Positions 50,458 through 60,197 of a stretch of 64,000 bases of DNA are shown here, in pieces. Source of the DNA: Cerioporus squamosus (Eukaryota; Basidiomycota; Agaricomycetes; Polyporales; Polyporaceae). The notes under the pieces are model-generated. The model worked only from the letters and a program-made list of their open reading frames with translations. It ran no database searches and had not been told where the DNA came from. The stretch lies in NCBI GenBank assembly GCA_022592435.1, contig JABYQS010000102.1:62001-126000 (forward strand), written 5' to 3'. Position numbers and translations under genes: made by a program. Position 1 is the first letter of the stretch. Every line of letters starts with the position of its first letter.

Positions 50458-51343
50458 TCAGCGAGTCAGCTCGATGCCGAAAGCCTCAGCGACAAGGCGA
50501 GCCGTCCCAGGGATCGCAGTCACGCCCTTCTTCGCCACCCCCGGCCTCTGGTACGACGTACGTACAGGAGGAGTGATATCACCCTGGTACAAGAAACTCT
50601 TCCCTATGCCCCACTGCTGCCTGTCCGGTCGCGAAGACTTGGCAGGACTCGCCGGAGTGGATGTAGCACTCGACGCATGGCGCACTGCAGCGCTCTGCGT
50701 CAAGGTGTGGTACCCGCCCATCCGCGAGGACCTGCGGGAGCCTGCACGGAGCTGCTCCCGCAGCTGTGCGATGCGCATCGAGGTCTCGAGTCCGAGGCGT
50801 GCGGCCTCTGGTATCGAGAGCGGCTCGGGGCGCTCGCAGAGTGCCGTGTACGCAGACAACACCCAGTGATCGTTGATGTCGTACTCGCGCGCAAGGACGA
50901 CTTTGTCGATGGAGCTGATATCTTCAAGGACCTGTAGCTGTCGGATGGCAAGATCACGAACGTCGTTGAACTCCCATCGCGTCGCGAGGCTCAGAACGGA
51001 GGTCCACTCTTCAAGAGTGCAAGCCTTCCATGCACCGTAGTTACTTGGAGACACCTTCGTAAGCTGATACCTCAGTGGGGAGTCAAGGACAGGACTTACG
51101 CAGGGTACAGGATCCAGAGCAGTCGCTCGAAGTCGACAGCTGAGATGCCGGAGAAGTGGAGCGGGTTGTCGTCGTCAAGACCTTCTGTCGCTCCGCCGAC
51201 AGGTCTGGGGAGGTTGAAGAGGTCGCGGAAGATCGCTGAGTGTCTTACGAACGTAGAACGAAAGACTTTGAACAGTGTGTTCTCAACCTGGCAAGAATAT
51301 GAGACAACGTCCGTCGACACAGAAAAGAGATAACTGTCACGTA

Positions 51344-51348
51344 CGAGT
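51344..51348. other. 5 bp target-site duplication, left
   Basis: CGAGT directly before the 5' LTR, repeated at 56,131-56,135 after the 3' LTR. On the BTB2 strand it ends at the first base of the native intron donor. Confidence 0.95.
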
Positions 51349-51620
51349 TGTTGTGGTATGTGAAGGCAGGACCATTTCCCAGTGACGGTCACTCTTAGTT
51401 GCTATTGATTTCTTTACTTATCTTTGTTATGTTTGTCTTACTTACGTTGTTTATGCATCGTTACAATAGTTCATTGACTAGTTTGTTACTCGCATAAACA
51501 AACGGACTTATCATTTACTTACTGGTCTTCCATTATAGTCTACTTGTATATGTACTAGCTCTCAGCTCTCGCAATGTCATCATCACTGTTCTCGTCTCTC
51601 ACCCCGCTCGAACTCCAACA
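51349..51620 (+). repeat. 5' LTR of the Ty1/copia element
   Basis: 272 bp, TG...CA ends, same sequence as 55,859-56,130. A+T-rich compared with its surroundings. It would hold the element promoter. Confidence 0.95.
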
Positions 51621-51638
51621 GGTTATGAGCCCTGCTGG
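51621..51638 (+). other. Primer binding site, initiator tRNA-Met fragment type
   Basis: Starts right after the 5' LTR with GGTTATGAGCCC. This is complementary to the GGGCTCATAACC anticodon arm of initiator tRNA-Met. Drosophila copia and yeast Ty5 use such a half-tRNA primer rather than the tRNA 3' end. Confidence 0.75.
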
Positions 51639-51714
51639 GTTCTAATCGAAGTCTACGCTACTCTACTGCTATCTCGCTTAACATCTCTCTCACACTCGCG
51701 CTTCTCTCGCAACA

Positions 51715-54700
51715 ATGTCGGCAAGTGACATCATCGGCCGCGTACGTATCGAGCCACTCACCGGGGTGGACGATTGGACGTCCTGGAGGGTCCAGATGGA
51801 GGACTTCCTCTTCGGGGTGGACCTGTGGGGTTACGTGGATGGGACGATGAAGAAACCGGTGCCGAAGGACACGTCGAAGGAGACAGAGGAGGAGAAGAAG
51901 TTGAGGATGGAGTGGGAGAAGAGGGACCGGAACGCGTTGATCGCGATACGCATGCGCGTAAGTAAAGCCCTCATCAGTTCTATTATGAGGTGCACGACGA
52001 GCGCGGAGGCGTGGAAGCGGCTCGAGAAGAATTTCGAGCCCAAGGGGATACTGCGGGTGGTTCAGGTCCGGCGGAAGCTGCTGCAGGCACGCTACGGCGA
52101 GTCGGACGACATGGAAGAGTTCTTGCGTACGATGGTCAATCTACGCGAGACTCTGGCGTGCCTGGACCAGCCTCTAACCGAGGCGGAGTTTGCTATCACA
52201 CTGCTGACCGCGTTACCCGAGTCCTGGGACGCGTTTGTTAGTTCCATCAACCACCAGAGCGATCTCGCGGACGCCGACGAGATCATGTCGCGCATCCGGC
52301 AGCACGCGAGTCGGATAAACGACCCGGAAACGTCGTTGCTCGCGCGCTCGAAGCAGAACGATGGCTGCTTCAAGTGCGGCAAGCATGGCCATATCAAGCG
52401 CGACTGCCCGGAACGGAAGAAAGGGAAGGGCAAGGGTGGAAAAGGTGGTGGGAAGGATGGGAAGGACAAGAAGGAAGGGAAAGGGAAGGATGCGGACAAG
52501 GCCATGGTCGCAAATGCGCGCGCGGACGACTCCGATACGGGGTCGAACTACGCGTGGACCGCGACGGACGAGCCCGACGTCGCGCTCGCGATGCTGGAGG
52601 CAGACGCGTGGATCGCTGACACGGGCACAACGGTGCATGTCGCGCGTCGCCGCGCTGACTTCTCCGACTACACCGCGACCCCTGGCAGGACTTTGAAGGG
52701 CGCTGGGTCGACCGAGATCCTCGGGCGCGGCACGATCTTTCTCGAGTTCGACTGCGACGGGCGCAAGACGGTCGTCGAACTGCGCGATGTGGTACACGCG
52801 CCGGGATGCCCCCACAACCTCATCTCCGTCGGTCGCGTCGAGACCGGCGGACACAAGGTCGAGATGGCATCGGGCGCGATGCGATTCATCAACCCGAAGG
52901 GGCGCGCGTACGCGATCGGAAAACGCGCCGGCAACCTCTACCAGATGCGCGCGAGCGTCGTCAACAGGAAGTTCGCGGAAATCGCATGTGCCGCCGCCTT
53001 GGCTCGACCGCGCCGCAAGCCGACGTACGACGAATGGCATCGCATCCTCACGCACATGGGCATGAAGGCTGTCATCGCGATGAAGAAGAAGGGCCTCGTC
53101 ACCGGCATGGAGGTCGACGAGTCGGTCCCGCCCTCGGATCAGTGCGAGCACTGCGTCCAAGGCAAGCAGACGGTCACGCCTTACCCGAAGTTCTCGGAGA
53201 CGGAGGTCAAGGAGATCGGTGACCTCACCGTGATGGATCTGTGGGGCAAGGCACCGGTAACCGGGATCAACGGCGAGAACTACTTCTCGACGTTTACCGA
53301 CGCACATGGCCGCCGCACGGTGACGGAGTTTGCCAAGGACAAGACAAGCGAACTCGAGCTCGAGTACTTCAAGGCCTACCAAGCGCACGTGAAGAACATC
53401 CACGGCAAGAACCTCAAGCGGGTGCGATGCGACAACGGCGGCGAGTATCTCAGCAAAGAATTCAAAGATTACCTTCGCGCCGAAGGCATCACGCTCGAGA
53501 CCACCACACCGAACTCGTCCGCCCAGAATGGCATTGCCGAACGCGTCAATCGGACGATCATGGATCGCGCGATGACGCTGCTCATCGCGGCCGGTCTCCC
53601 GAAGTTCCTGTGGCCTGAAGCGGTCGCATACGTCACATATGTCAAGAACCGCTCCCCGACGCGTGCCCTCAAGGACAAGACGCCGCATGAAGTCTGGACA
53701 GGCCAGAAGCCGGACGTCTCGGACTTGCAGGAGTGGGGCATCAAGTGCTGGGTGCTCACCGACCGCAAGAAGCGGACCAAGCTCGATCCGAAGTCACAAC
53801 CGATGCGCTTCATGGGAATCGCTGAAGGCACCAAGGGCTGGCGCTTCTACGACCCACGGTCGCGCAGGATTGGCAAGACCCGCAACCTCGTGTTTGCTGT
53901 CCCCAAGCGGAGCATTCAGACCGACTCGGACGATGACGTCGAGTACGTGGAATTCTCCCCTCCGTCGCTCGAGGGGGAGAAGGGGAACAGCAGCGAGCGG
54001 ACTTCAGGGGGAGATCTCGGAGATCAGGCCCAGGCACCCACACAGCCACCGGAGAAGTCTGGAGACGACAACTCCGGGACCGCAGGCGCTCCGAAGGATG
54101 ACGCAACGCGACCGCGCAGGCAAGTCCCACGCATCGACTACAAAGCGCTCAATGAGGGACATGGCATTATCCCAAAGGCGCATGTCGCGTACGATGACGG
54201 GGAGGACCCGCTTGATGAAGGGGAAGCCTTATGTTTGCTCACGCTTCATGGCACAGAGACCGTGCATGAGCCGCGCAACCTCAAGGAAGCTCAGGCACAG
54301 CCCGAATGGCCCGAATGGAAGCGAGCGATGGACGAGGAGATCGCGCAGCTCCAGCAGCTCGGAACGTACAAGCTGACAGCGCTCCCATCAGGCCGCAAGC
54401 CTATCGGATGCCGGTGGGTCTATCGACTGAAGCGCGACTCAGAGGGGCGCATCACGAGGTACAAGGCACGACTTGTGGCACAAGGCTTCTCACAGGTCCC
54501 TGGTCTCGACTATTTCGAGACGTACGCGCCAGTTGTCAGGATGGACTCGCTTCGCCTTGTACTCGCGATCGCAGCCGGTCGCGATATGGACCTCAAGCAG
54601 TTCGATGTCGTTGGAGCTTACCTGAACGCAGATCTCAACGAGGAGATCTTCATGCGACAACCCCCCGGCTATGAGGACGGTACAGCTTCCGTCGCCCGGC

Positions 54701-55851
54701 TGCACAAGGCACTCTACGGTCTCAAACAAGCCGGACGTCAGTGGAACGCGAAGTACAACGACACCATGGTCAATGTGCTCAAGTTCCGCCGCCTCAACAT
54801 GGATGCTTGCGTTTACGTCAAGCAACTCCATGGCAACAAGCTCGCGATCGTTGCCGTCCATGTGGACGACATGCTTGCGGCTGTCGATCGTGGCCACATG
54901 TCCGAAATCGAGAGCGGCTTGCACGCGAACTTCAAGCTTACCGACCTCGGCTCTCCTCGTCTTCTGCTGGGACTCGAGATCAATCGCAACCGCTCTACAC
55001 GCGCCCTCACGCTCAGTCAGAAGCAGTACCTTCTGACTGTGCTAGACCGTTTCGGAATGACTGATTGCAGCACAGTTAGCACCCCGCTCGACCCGAACGT
55101 CAAGCTTGTTGCCGAGCCGAAGGACGCGGATCTCTCGGATATGAAGAGCGTACCTTACCAGGCCCTCATCGGAAGCCTGATGTACGCGGCACTCGGAACG
55201 CGCCCGGACATCAGCTACGCCGTACAGGCACTCTCCCAGTTCTGCTCCCGCCCTGGACCGACACACTGGACCGCCGCGAAGCGTGTACTCCGCTATCTCA
55301 AGGGCACACTCGACTATGGCATCACTTACTCCGGTCAGGGGGAGACGCACATGCGTGCGTTCTATCGGAATTTCCGTCTTGAAGGATACTCCGACGCGGA
55401 CTGGGGATCAAACCCGGACGATAGGCGATCCATCTCTGGATACGCGTTCCTGGTTGGAAATGGAGTCGTCGCATGGAGCTCGAAGAAGCAGACAACAGTC
55501 GCGCTATCGTCCATGGAAGCGGAGTATATGGCGATCAGCTACGCAGCCCGACATGCAATCTGGATGCGCGGCATGCTCGCTGAGCTCACATTCAAACAGG
55601 AGGAGGCGTCGAAGATCAACGCGGACAACCAGTCGGCTATCGCGCTCTCGAAGGACAACGTGCATCACGCTCGGTCGAAGCATATCGACATCCGACATCA
55701 TTTTATTCGCGAATGTATCGCTTCCGACACCATTGCTCTCGCGTACTGTCCTACTGACATCAACTCCGCCGACATCTTCACCAAGGCCCTCCCGCGCGAC
55801 CGTTTCCAGGCTCTCAGGACGCAACTCGGCATCTTACCGACGCAGAGTTGA
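51715..55851 (+). CDS. Ty1/copia Gag-Pol polyprotein, 1,378 aa
   Basis: A single uninterrupted frame. Gag (residues about 1-215) is of the UBN2/DUF4219 type. A CCHC zinc knuckle, CFKCGKHGHIKRDC, lies at about 218-231. The aspartic protease has WIADTGTTVHV (Asp near 302). The integrase has an HHCC zinc finger (His near 442, CEHC near 477-480) and the catalytic triad Asp508, Asp573 and Glu608, with the normal 35-residue spacing between the last two. The reverse transcriptase has FDVVGAYLNADL and the VHVDDML active site (about 1,049-1,055). RNase H has SDADWG near 1,226, SSMEAEYMA near 1,266 and the C-terminal SKHIDIRHHF. The order protease-integrase-RT-RNase H is that of Ty1/copia. All catalytic motifs are intact. 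The start at 51,715 is the first ATG after the leader. Confidence 0.97.
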   Translation: MSASDIIGRVRIEPLTGVDDWTSWRVQMEDFLFGVDLWGYVDGTMKKPVPKDTSKETEEEKKLRMEWEKRDRNALIAIRMRVSKALISSIMRCTTSAEAWKRLEKNFEPKGILRVVQVRRKLLQARYGESDDMEEFLRTMVNLRETLACLDQPLTEAEFAITLLTALPESWDAFVSSINHQSDLADADEIMSRIRQHASRINDPETSLLARSKQNDGCFKCGKHGHIKRDCPERKKGKGKGGKGGGKDGKDKKEGKGKDADKAMVANARADDSDTGSNYAWTATDEPDVALAMLEADAWIADTGTTVHVARRRADFSDYTATPGRTLKGAGSTEILGRGTIFLEFDCDGRKTVVELRDVVHAPGCPHNLISVGRVETGGHKVEMASGAMRFINPKGRAYAIGKRAGNLYQMRASVVNRKFAEIACAAALARPRRKPTYDEWHRILTHMGMKAVIAMKKKGLVTGMEVDESVPPSDQCEHCVQGKQTVTPYPKFSETEVKEIGDLTVMDLWGKAPVTGINGENYFSTFTDAHGRRTVTEFAKDKTSELELEYFKAYQAHVKNIHGKNLKRVRCDNGGEYLSKEFKDYLRAEGITLETTTPNSSAQNGIAERVNRTIMDRAMTLLIAAGLPKFLWPEAVAYVTYVKNRSPTRALKDKTPHEVWTGQKPDVSDLQEWGIKCWVLTDRKKRTKLDPKSQPMRFMGIAEGTKGWRFYDPRSRRIGKTRNLVFAVPKRSIQTDSDDDVEYVEFSPPSLEGEKGNSSERTSGGDLGDQAQAPTQPPEKSGDDNSGTAGAPKDDATRPRRQVPRIDYKALNEGHGIIPKAHVAYDDGEDPLDEGEALCLLTLHGTETVHEPRNLKEAQAQPEWPEWKRAMDEEIAQLQQLGTYKLTALPSGRKPIGCRWVYRLKRDSEGRITRYKARLVAQGFSQVPGLDYFETYAPVVRMDSLRLVLAIAAGRDMDLKQFDVVGAYLNADLNEEIFMRQPPGYEDGTASVARLHKALYGLKQAGRQWNAKYNDTMVNVLKFRRLNMDACVYVKQLHGNKLAIVAVHVDDMLAAVDRGHMSEIESGLHANFKLTDLGSPRLLLGLEINRNRSTRALTLSQKQYLLTVLDRFGMTDCSTVSTPLDPNVKLVAEPKDADLSDMKSVPYQALIGSLMYAALGTRPDISYAVQALSQFCSRPGPTHWTAAKRVLRYLKGTLDYGITYSGQGETHMRAFYRNFRLEGYSDADWGSNPDDRRSISGYAFLVGNGVVAWSSKKQTTVALSSMEAEYMAISYAARHAIWMRGMLAELTFKQEEASKINADNQSAIALSKDNVHHARSKHIDIRHHFIRECIASDTIALAYCPTDINSADIFTKALPRDRFQALRTQLGILPTQS

Positions 55852-55858
55852 GGGGGAG
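55849..55858 (+). other. Polypurine tract
   Basis: TGAGGGGGAG immediately precedes the 3' LTR and overlaps the Gag-Pol stop codon. This is the normal plus-strand priming site position for copia elements. Confidence 0.85.
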
Positions 55859-56130
55859 TGTTGTGGTATGTGAAGGCAGGACCATTTCCCAGTGACGGTC
55901 ACTCTTAGTTGCTATTGATTTCTTTACTTATCTTTGTTATGTTTGTCTTACTTACGTTGTTTATGCATCGTTACAATAGTTCATTGACTAGTTTGTTACT
56001 CGCATAAACAAACGGACTTATCATTTACTTACTGGTCTTCCATTATAGTCTACTTGTATATGTACTAGCTCTCAGCTCTCGCAATGTCATCATCACTGTT
56101 CTCGTCTCTCACCCCGCTCGAACTCCAACA
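55859..56130 (+). repeat. 3' LTR of the Ty1/copia element
   Basis: 272 bp copy of the 5' LTR without visible differences, followed by the target duplication CGAGT at 56,131-56,135. Confidence 0.95.
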
Positions 56131-56257
56131 CGAGTATGACAAGATTGCCGTCCTCAAAATAGTAGTCGGGATGTGGAACAGGGAAGGGCGGGATCTCCGC
56201 CTGAGTCTCACTGGGAGGGTAGCGTGTCATGGTCGTCAGAGTTGGGCCGAAGGTCAT

Positions 56258-57254
56258 GGTGGAATGCTGGTTGGCGAGGACATCGTGACGAGAGGGTGAA
56301 TATATGGGTGGCCGTGAGACTGCGCCAGCATGCACTGTCCGTGCTGAGTACGCCAGCTTGCGGCATGGGGAGGATATACGGATCCGGAGTGTTTGCGATC
56401 GCCGTAGTTTCTAGACATGGAGACATGCACGCTACCTTCCCCACACGGGCTATGCACAAACGTCAGCGCGAGCACGGTCCGGGGCAACAAACCTCAAGAA
56501 TGCCGCAGCCCTCCAGATTTCAATGCACTGTCGGGACTCCTTGAGAGCTTCCCCACGGCATAACGTCAGTACAGATGTCTGGAAGCCGCATGAGTGTTGA
56601 AGAGCCGCATGACCAAGCGAAAGCTAGAGCTATCTCAGCCCAGAAACGTCTTGTGATTCGAGAGAGCCAGCGTTCTCTCAGTCTGAGCATGTGCGAAGGG
56701 CCATGTGCCAGCGTCCTGAAATATTCTGATGAACGTGCTCATAAGTCCGCACGCACCCGCGGAGCCTGTGAACCTGGTAAGTCACCTCTGAGCCTCACGC
56801 TGCGAAAGACAGTGCTGAGACGATAAGACGAGCACATACCGCGCATTCAGCTCCCAACAGCTGTTAGCTGGCAGTCAAAGGCTGATCTACTTGGCTTCCG
56901 GAAGTCACAAACATGGACGTGAGTGCTTGCGAAGTGAGAAAGTACGATGGTCGGACGGAGATGGGTAGGTGCGTCCGTATCCGTAGAAACCGGCGGCACC
57001 GTGATCTCTATGAGCGCCGGCTAGTCCGGCTCTCCCTGGCTCTCCTTCATGGGCCTGAACCACCGGTGATTTCTCAGCTGCGGGCCGACAAATAGGAAGT
57101 CGCGAACGTGACTCTCGGCAGAATTTCTGTGCAGATGCACTCAACTTCGCGCTGTGCATAAAACCGCGCTGGGCCGCCGGCACGAAGCCGCGCGACTCTC
57201 CTCCGACCTCGACAACCCATCGCGGCTGTGGCCACACAGCAAAACTCACTCACT
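56258..57254. other. Intergenic between BTB2 exon 1 and the NLP gene
   Basis: No gene supported. A plus-strand frame at 56,575-56,826 (83 codons) has no recognisable features. CATAAAA at 57,155-57,161, about 95 bases upstream of the next ATG, is a plausible TATA-like element for the NLP gene. Confidence 0.45.
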
Positions 57255-58078
57255 ATGACGCTCCTTTCTGTTGGCCTGTCGCTGCTGGCGGCTGTGGTAT
57301 ATGCTACTGGCGTAGCGATCGAGCGACGCACGGTCATCGCGCACGACGCGGTCGTCGGCTTCCCCGAGACTGTGCCCGACACGGCCGTCGGCCAGCTGTA
57401 CCTGAAGTACAAGCCGCACCTCAAGGTTGTCAACGGCTGCGTGCCATTCCCCGCCGTCGACGCGGATGGTAACACGGGGTGCGCACGATCTTTCTCTGGA
57501 CGTGCACGGCACTAATCATGGGGTGTGCAGCGGCGGCCTTGAGCCGACGGGCGGATCGAATGCCGGCTGCTCGAGTAGCACCGGACAGGTGTACGCTCGT
57601 TCCGCGAGCTTCAACGACGCGTTCGCGATCATGTACGCCTGGTATATGCCCAAGGTCAGCATCAAATATTGTCGGGCAAGGAATGTCGTATGCTCACCCG
57701 GTCTTCCTGGCACAGGACGAACCCTCGGACGGCATAGGCCACCGCCACGACTGGGAGGGCATCGTCGTCTGGCTCGATGACCCAAACAAGGCCGAGCCAG
57801 CGATCCTCGGGGTCGCGGCGTCTGGGCATGGGGACTTCTCGACGACGACGTCGCCCAACCTCGACGGCACCAGCCCGCTGATCCGGTACTTCAGTGTGTG
57901 GCCCGTCGACCACCAGCTCGGGTTCACGTCGGACGTCGGGGGGACCCAGCCGCTCATTGCCTATGAGAGCCTAACCGATGCGGCGCGCAACGCCCTCGAG
58001 ACAACCGACTTCGGGAGTGCGAACGTGCCGTTCAAGGAGGCGAACTTCCAGAACAACCTGGTGAAGGCGGAGTTGTGA
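57255..58078 (+). CDS. NPP1/NLP-family (necrosis- and ethylene-inducing-like) secreted protein, 236 aa
   Basis: Three exons: 57,255-57,478, 57,531-57,654 and 57,716-58,078, adding to 237 codons. The ATG at 57,255 is followed by a hydrophobic signal peptide of about 20 residues. The family heptapeptide GHRHDWE is present and unaltered at residues 124-130. Two cysteines in the N-terminal half match the conserved disulphide of type 1 NLPs. The preceding AIMYAWYMPK segment is also typical. The length is normal for the family. NLPs act outside the cell. Some permeabilise plant membranes by binding glycosylinositol phosphorylceramides, and many others, especially in saprotrophs, are not cytotoxic. 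Activity cannot be judged here. The second intron has a less common GTCAGC donor. No frameshift is seen. Confidence 0.9.
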
Positions 58079-58307
58079 TTGAATGCTTTGGAGAGGAGAG
58101 ATCGCCGCGTGCATTTCTAGTATCAGTAACTGTCTTCTGATATAGCAACTCACTCGTTTACAAGCTCCTTGGTATCATAGCTTACACGCGCGGTACAAAC
58201 AATTGACCAGTCCATAACTAAATGACCCCTAGTGATATGCGTCAGTTCAAGGATATGAGTTATGTGCACGACACTCACCGTGTACACGTGTCCCCGAACC
58301 TCAAGGC

Positions 58308-59227
58308 TCATGTCGCGCTCACATCGCGCGCATCGAACACGTCTCGGAACGTATCGTACGTGTCTCTCCCAAGCACAGCGAAGACGACGTGCTCGAACGA
58401 CTTCCCAACCGCGCGTTGTCTCCAGCGAGCAGATCGGCCCAGATGGACGCAACGGTGTCCACCTTGTTCTTGAACACTCCAGTGCCGAAGCTGCCAAGCA
58501 CGAGGTGCTTCACGCCCTGCTGCTCGAACAGGTACAAGACGCGGGCCATCCGCTCGCGCATCGCCTGCTCGATCTTGCTCTCCACGTTCGGACCCGCGAC
58601 GCGCCCGAAAAGTGTCTTTCTCGCCACGCCCGCGTTCACCGCTGGGCTCGTGAGCACGTCGATCGAGTACGGCTCCACGAAGTCGCCGTTGTCGGCTCGG
58701 AACACGGTGACCCCTGGAGAGTAGATCATGGCGTGCGTGTAGTAGCCGGCCTTCGGGTCGCGGTTGTGCAGCGTGTAGAACGCCTGTGCGACGCGCGTCA
58801 TGAGGGTGGGGTACAGAGTGGACGAGCGCGCGATGGACTCTTCCTGAGCCTGCGCTCCTGACTTGAACCCACCCCCGGGTTTCTTGGCCGATGCGAAGTT
58901 TAGGACCCCCACTTTACGGCTCGACAACGAGTCTTGCTGGTGAGTATCGGATGCCTGGCTGCCCAGCGTGTCATGCAGATATCTTGCTCCCTCGAGCGTG
59001 GACATCTCAAGGAGGGATATCTTCGTGTGGGAGACCGGCGGAGGTGGTGTGGCGGAAGCCCAGCTTGATAGTGAGTCGGGAGCGTGGTATGTAGTTTGGC
59101 GTTTTGACTGATCCATTGCGACGCGTAGATCATGCGTCGTCTCATCTAGTATGTAAGAGCCGCGGTCGATGGCGTCCAAGGTGGTGTCCGCAATATCTTT
59201 CAGTCTCGCCCTTCTGTCAGTGCTCAT
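58308..59227 (-). CDS. Microbial-type poly(ADP-ribose) glycohydrolase (TIGR02452-like), 306 aa, one-base 3' frameshift
   Basis: An intronless frame from ATG 59,227 (an upstream ATG at 59,287 is possible). The bacterial/fungal-type PARG signature GGG-x7-QEE is present (GGGFKSGAQAQEE, residues 118-130) after VLNFASAKKPG. It is followed by ARSSTLYPTL, YYTHAMIYSPGV and, near the end, HLVLGSFGTGVFKN, all typical of this macro-like family. The enzyme hydrolyses ADP-ribose polymers, though members vary in activity. Near 58,403 the run CCC (GGG on the coding strand) lacks one base. The uncorrected frame runs to a stop at 58,319. With one base restored the C-terminus continues in a family-like way (SFEHVVFAVLGRDTYDTF) to a stop at 58,308, and the length becomes exactly 307 codons. 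This may be a consensus error. Confidence 0.85.
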
Positions 59228-60197
59228 GGTCGCTGAGAACGGGTGGTTAATGTGGAAATCGGAGGAAGAATTCATCGGCGTACACATACCGACAGCTGAT
59301 ACAAATAGTGCTCTATCTCTAGGAGACTAATAGGTTTGAAAAGCACAGATTATTCAGCGTCTCAAACAGATAACTGGTACACGGTGGTCTGAGACGGAGG
59401 AGGAGGGGGAAGAGGAGGAAGAGGCAACTTAGGATATGAGCCTGAGCAAGCGCCCGTAGTACTGCCACCAGCGGGCCACCGGCAACTGCCGAACTCATTA
59501 ATGCTATTAACTCCGCGGAAAACGGAACTCAGTTACTACTATCAGTACTAGATAGTCCCAGTTGAGGTTACAACCGAAAACCACCGTACTGCTATTGTGT
59601 CACGGTAAGGCCGTTCAGTGACTGCTTCACTGTGTCCGGATCGGAGTCGCATCGGCTCGCAAACACTAAATGTAGGATCATGTAGCACATGGGCACACGC
59701 CGACTTCTGTCGTCCTGCCGCATGGGGGGCCCCGGGTACAGGCTTGCGCTGGCTATCCTCAGATCCCTGAGGTCGTATCTACCAGCTGTAGAGGCCTCGT
59801 TGATGATTCGGTCACAGTCGGTGCCACGATCCAGCTGTGCCACTTACTCGGTGCCCGCGTTCAAGTTCAAGTCAAGTCCAGTTGGAACTTTTGGTGAGCG
59901 ATCGTATGGAAACTGCGGCTTTCTTACCATCGGTGTTCAGGGTCAATCCCGTTATTCCCGACCGTCCGCCTTGTCTTTGGGCCCTGACTCTTTCAGCCTT
60001 GCACAAGTAGTCGCGCCTGGACCAAATGGTGTCGGGACCTAAAGTCGTAATCTATCTACCTCAACTTCACGAACACGAGGCAGGACCTCTTCCATTCATA
60101 CTCGTCCGCGAGTCGGGTCTAGCATGGGTCTTCACCGCAGTGACTGACCGTCATACCCCGACACACATCCTGCAGACTCTCCTCCTGACAGCCCCAC
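59228..60197. other. Intergenic between the PARG and wax-synthase-like genes
   Basis: No gene supported. It includes a purine-rich stretch (about 59,396-59,427) and short frames without recognisable features. Confidence 0.5.

Larger units (their letters stand above)
51349..56130 (+). mobile_element. Complete Ty1/copia LTR retrotransposon, 4,782 bp
   Basis: Two 272 bp LTRs (51,349-51,620 and 55,859-56,130), identical by eye, have TGTTG...CAACA ends. They are flanked by the 5 bp target duplication CGAGT (51,344-51,348 and 56,131-56,135). One intact Gag-Pol frame lies between. Primer site and polypurine tract are in place. Identical LTRs indicate a recent insertion, and the element may be active. 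It lies antisense to the BTB2 gene that it interrupts. Confidence 0.97.
50458..56257 (-). pseudogene. BTB/POZ gene (BTB2) split by a Ty1/copia insertion
   Basis: Exon 1 is 56,257-56,132 (ATG at 56,257 or 56,230). Exons 2 and 3 are 51,287-51,100 and 51,043-50,458. Without the transposon the gene would encode about 299 residues: a BTB domain (PDYYFEDGNLVIL, then VENTLFKVFRSTFVRHS and FERLLWILYPANYGAWKA) and a short Ser/Arg-rich tail. Exon 2 is 188 nt, as in BTB1, and both introns sit at the same places, so the two genes are convergent paralogs. The element (51,349-56,130) entered at intron 1, one base after the exon. The duplicated target carries the native GTACGT donor on the distal side. The proximal side now reads GTGTTG. 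Exon 1 and exons 2-3 are intact, so the gene could work only if a ~4.8 kb intron is spliced. Confidence 0.8.

Noticed and set aside
52213..53688. 491-residue minus-strand frame inside the retrotransposon
   Set aside because: It mirrors the Gag-Pol frame and has no domain of its own.
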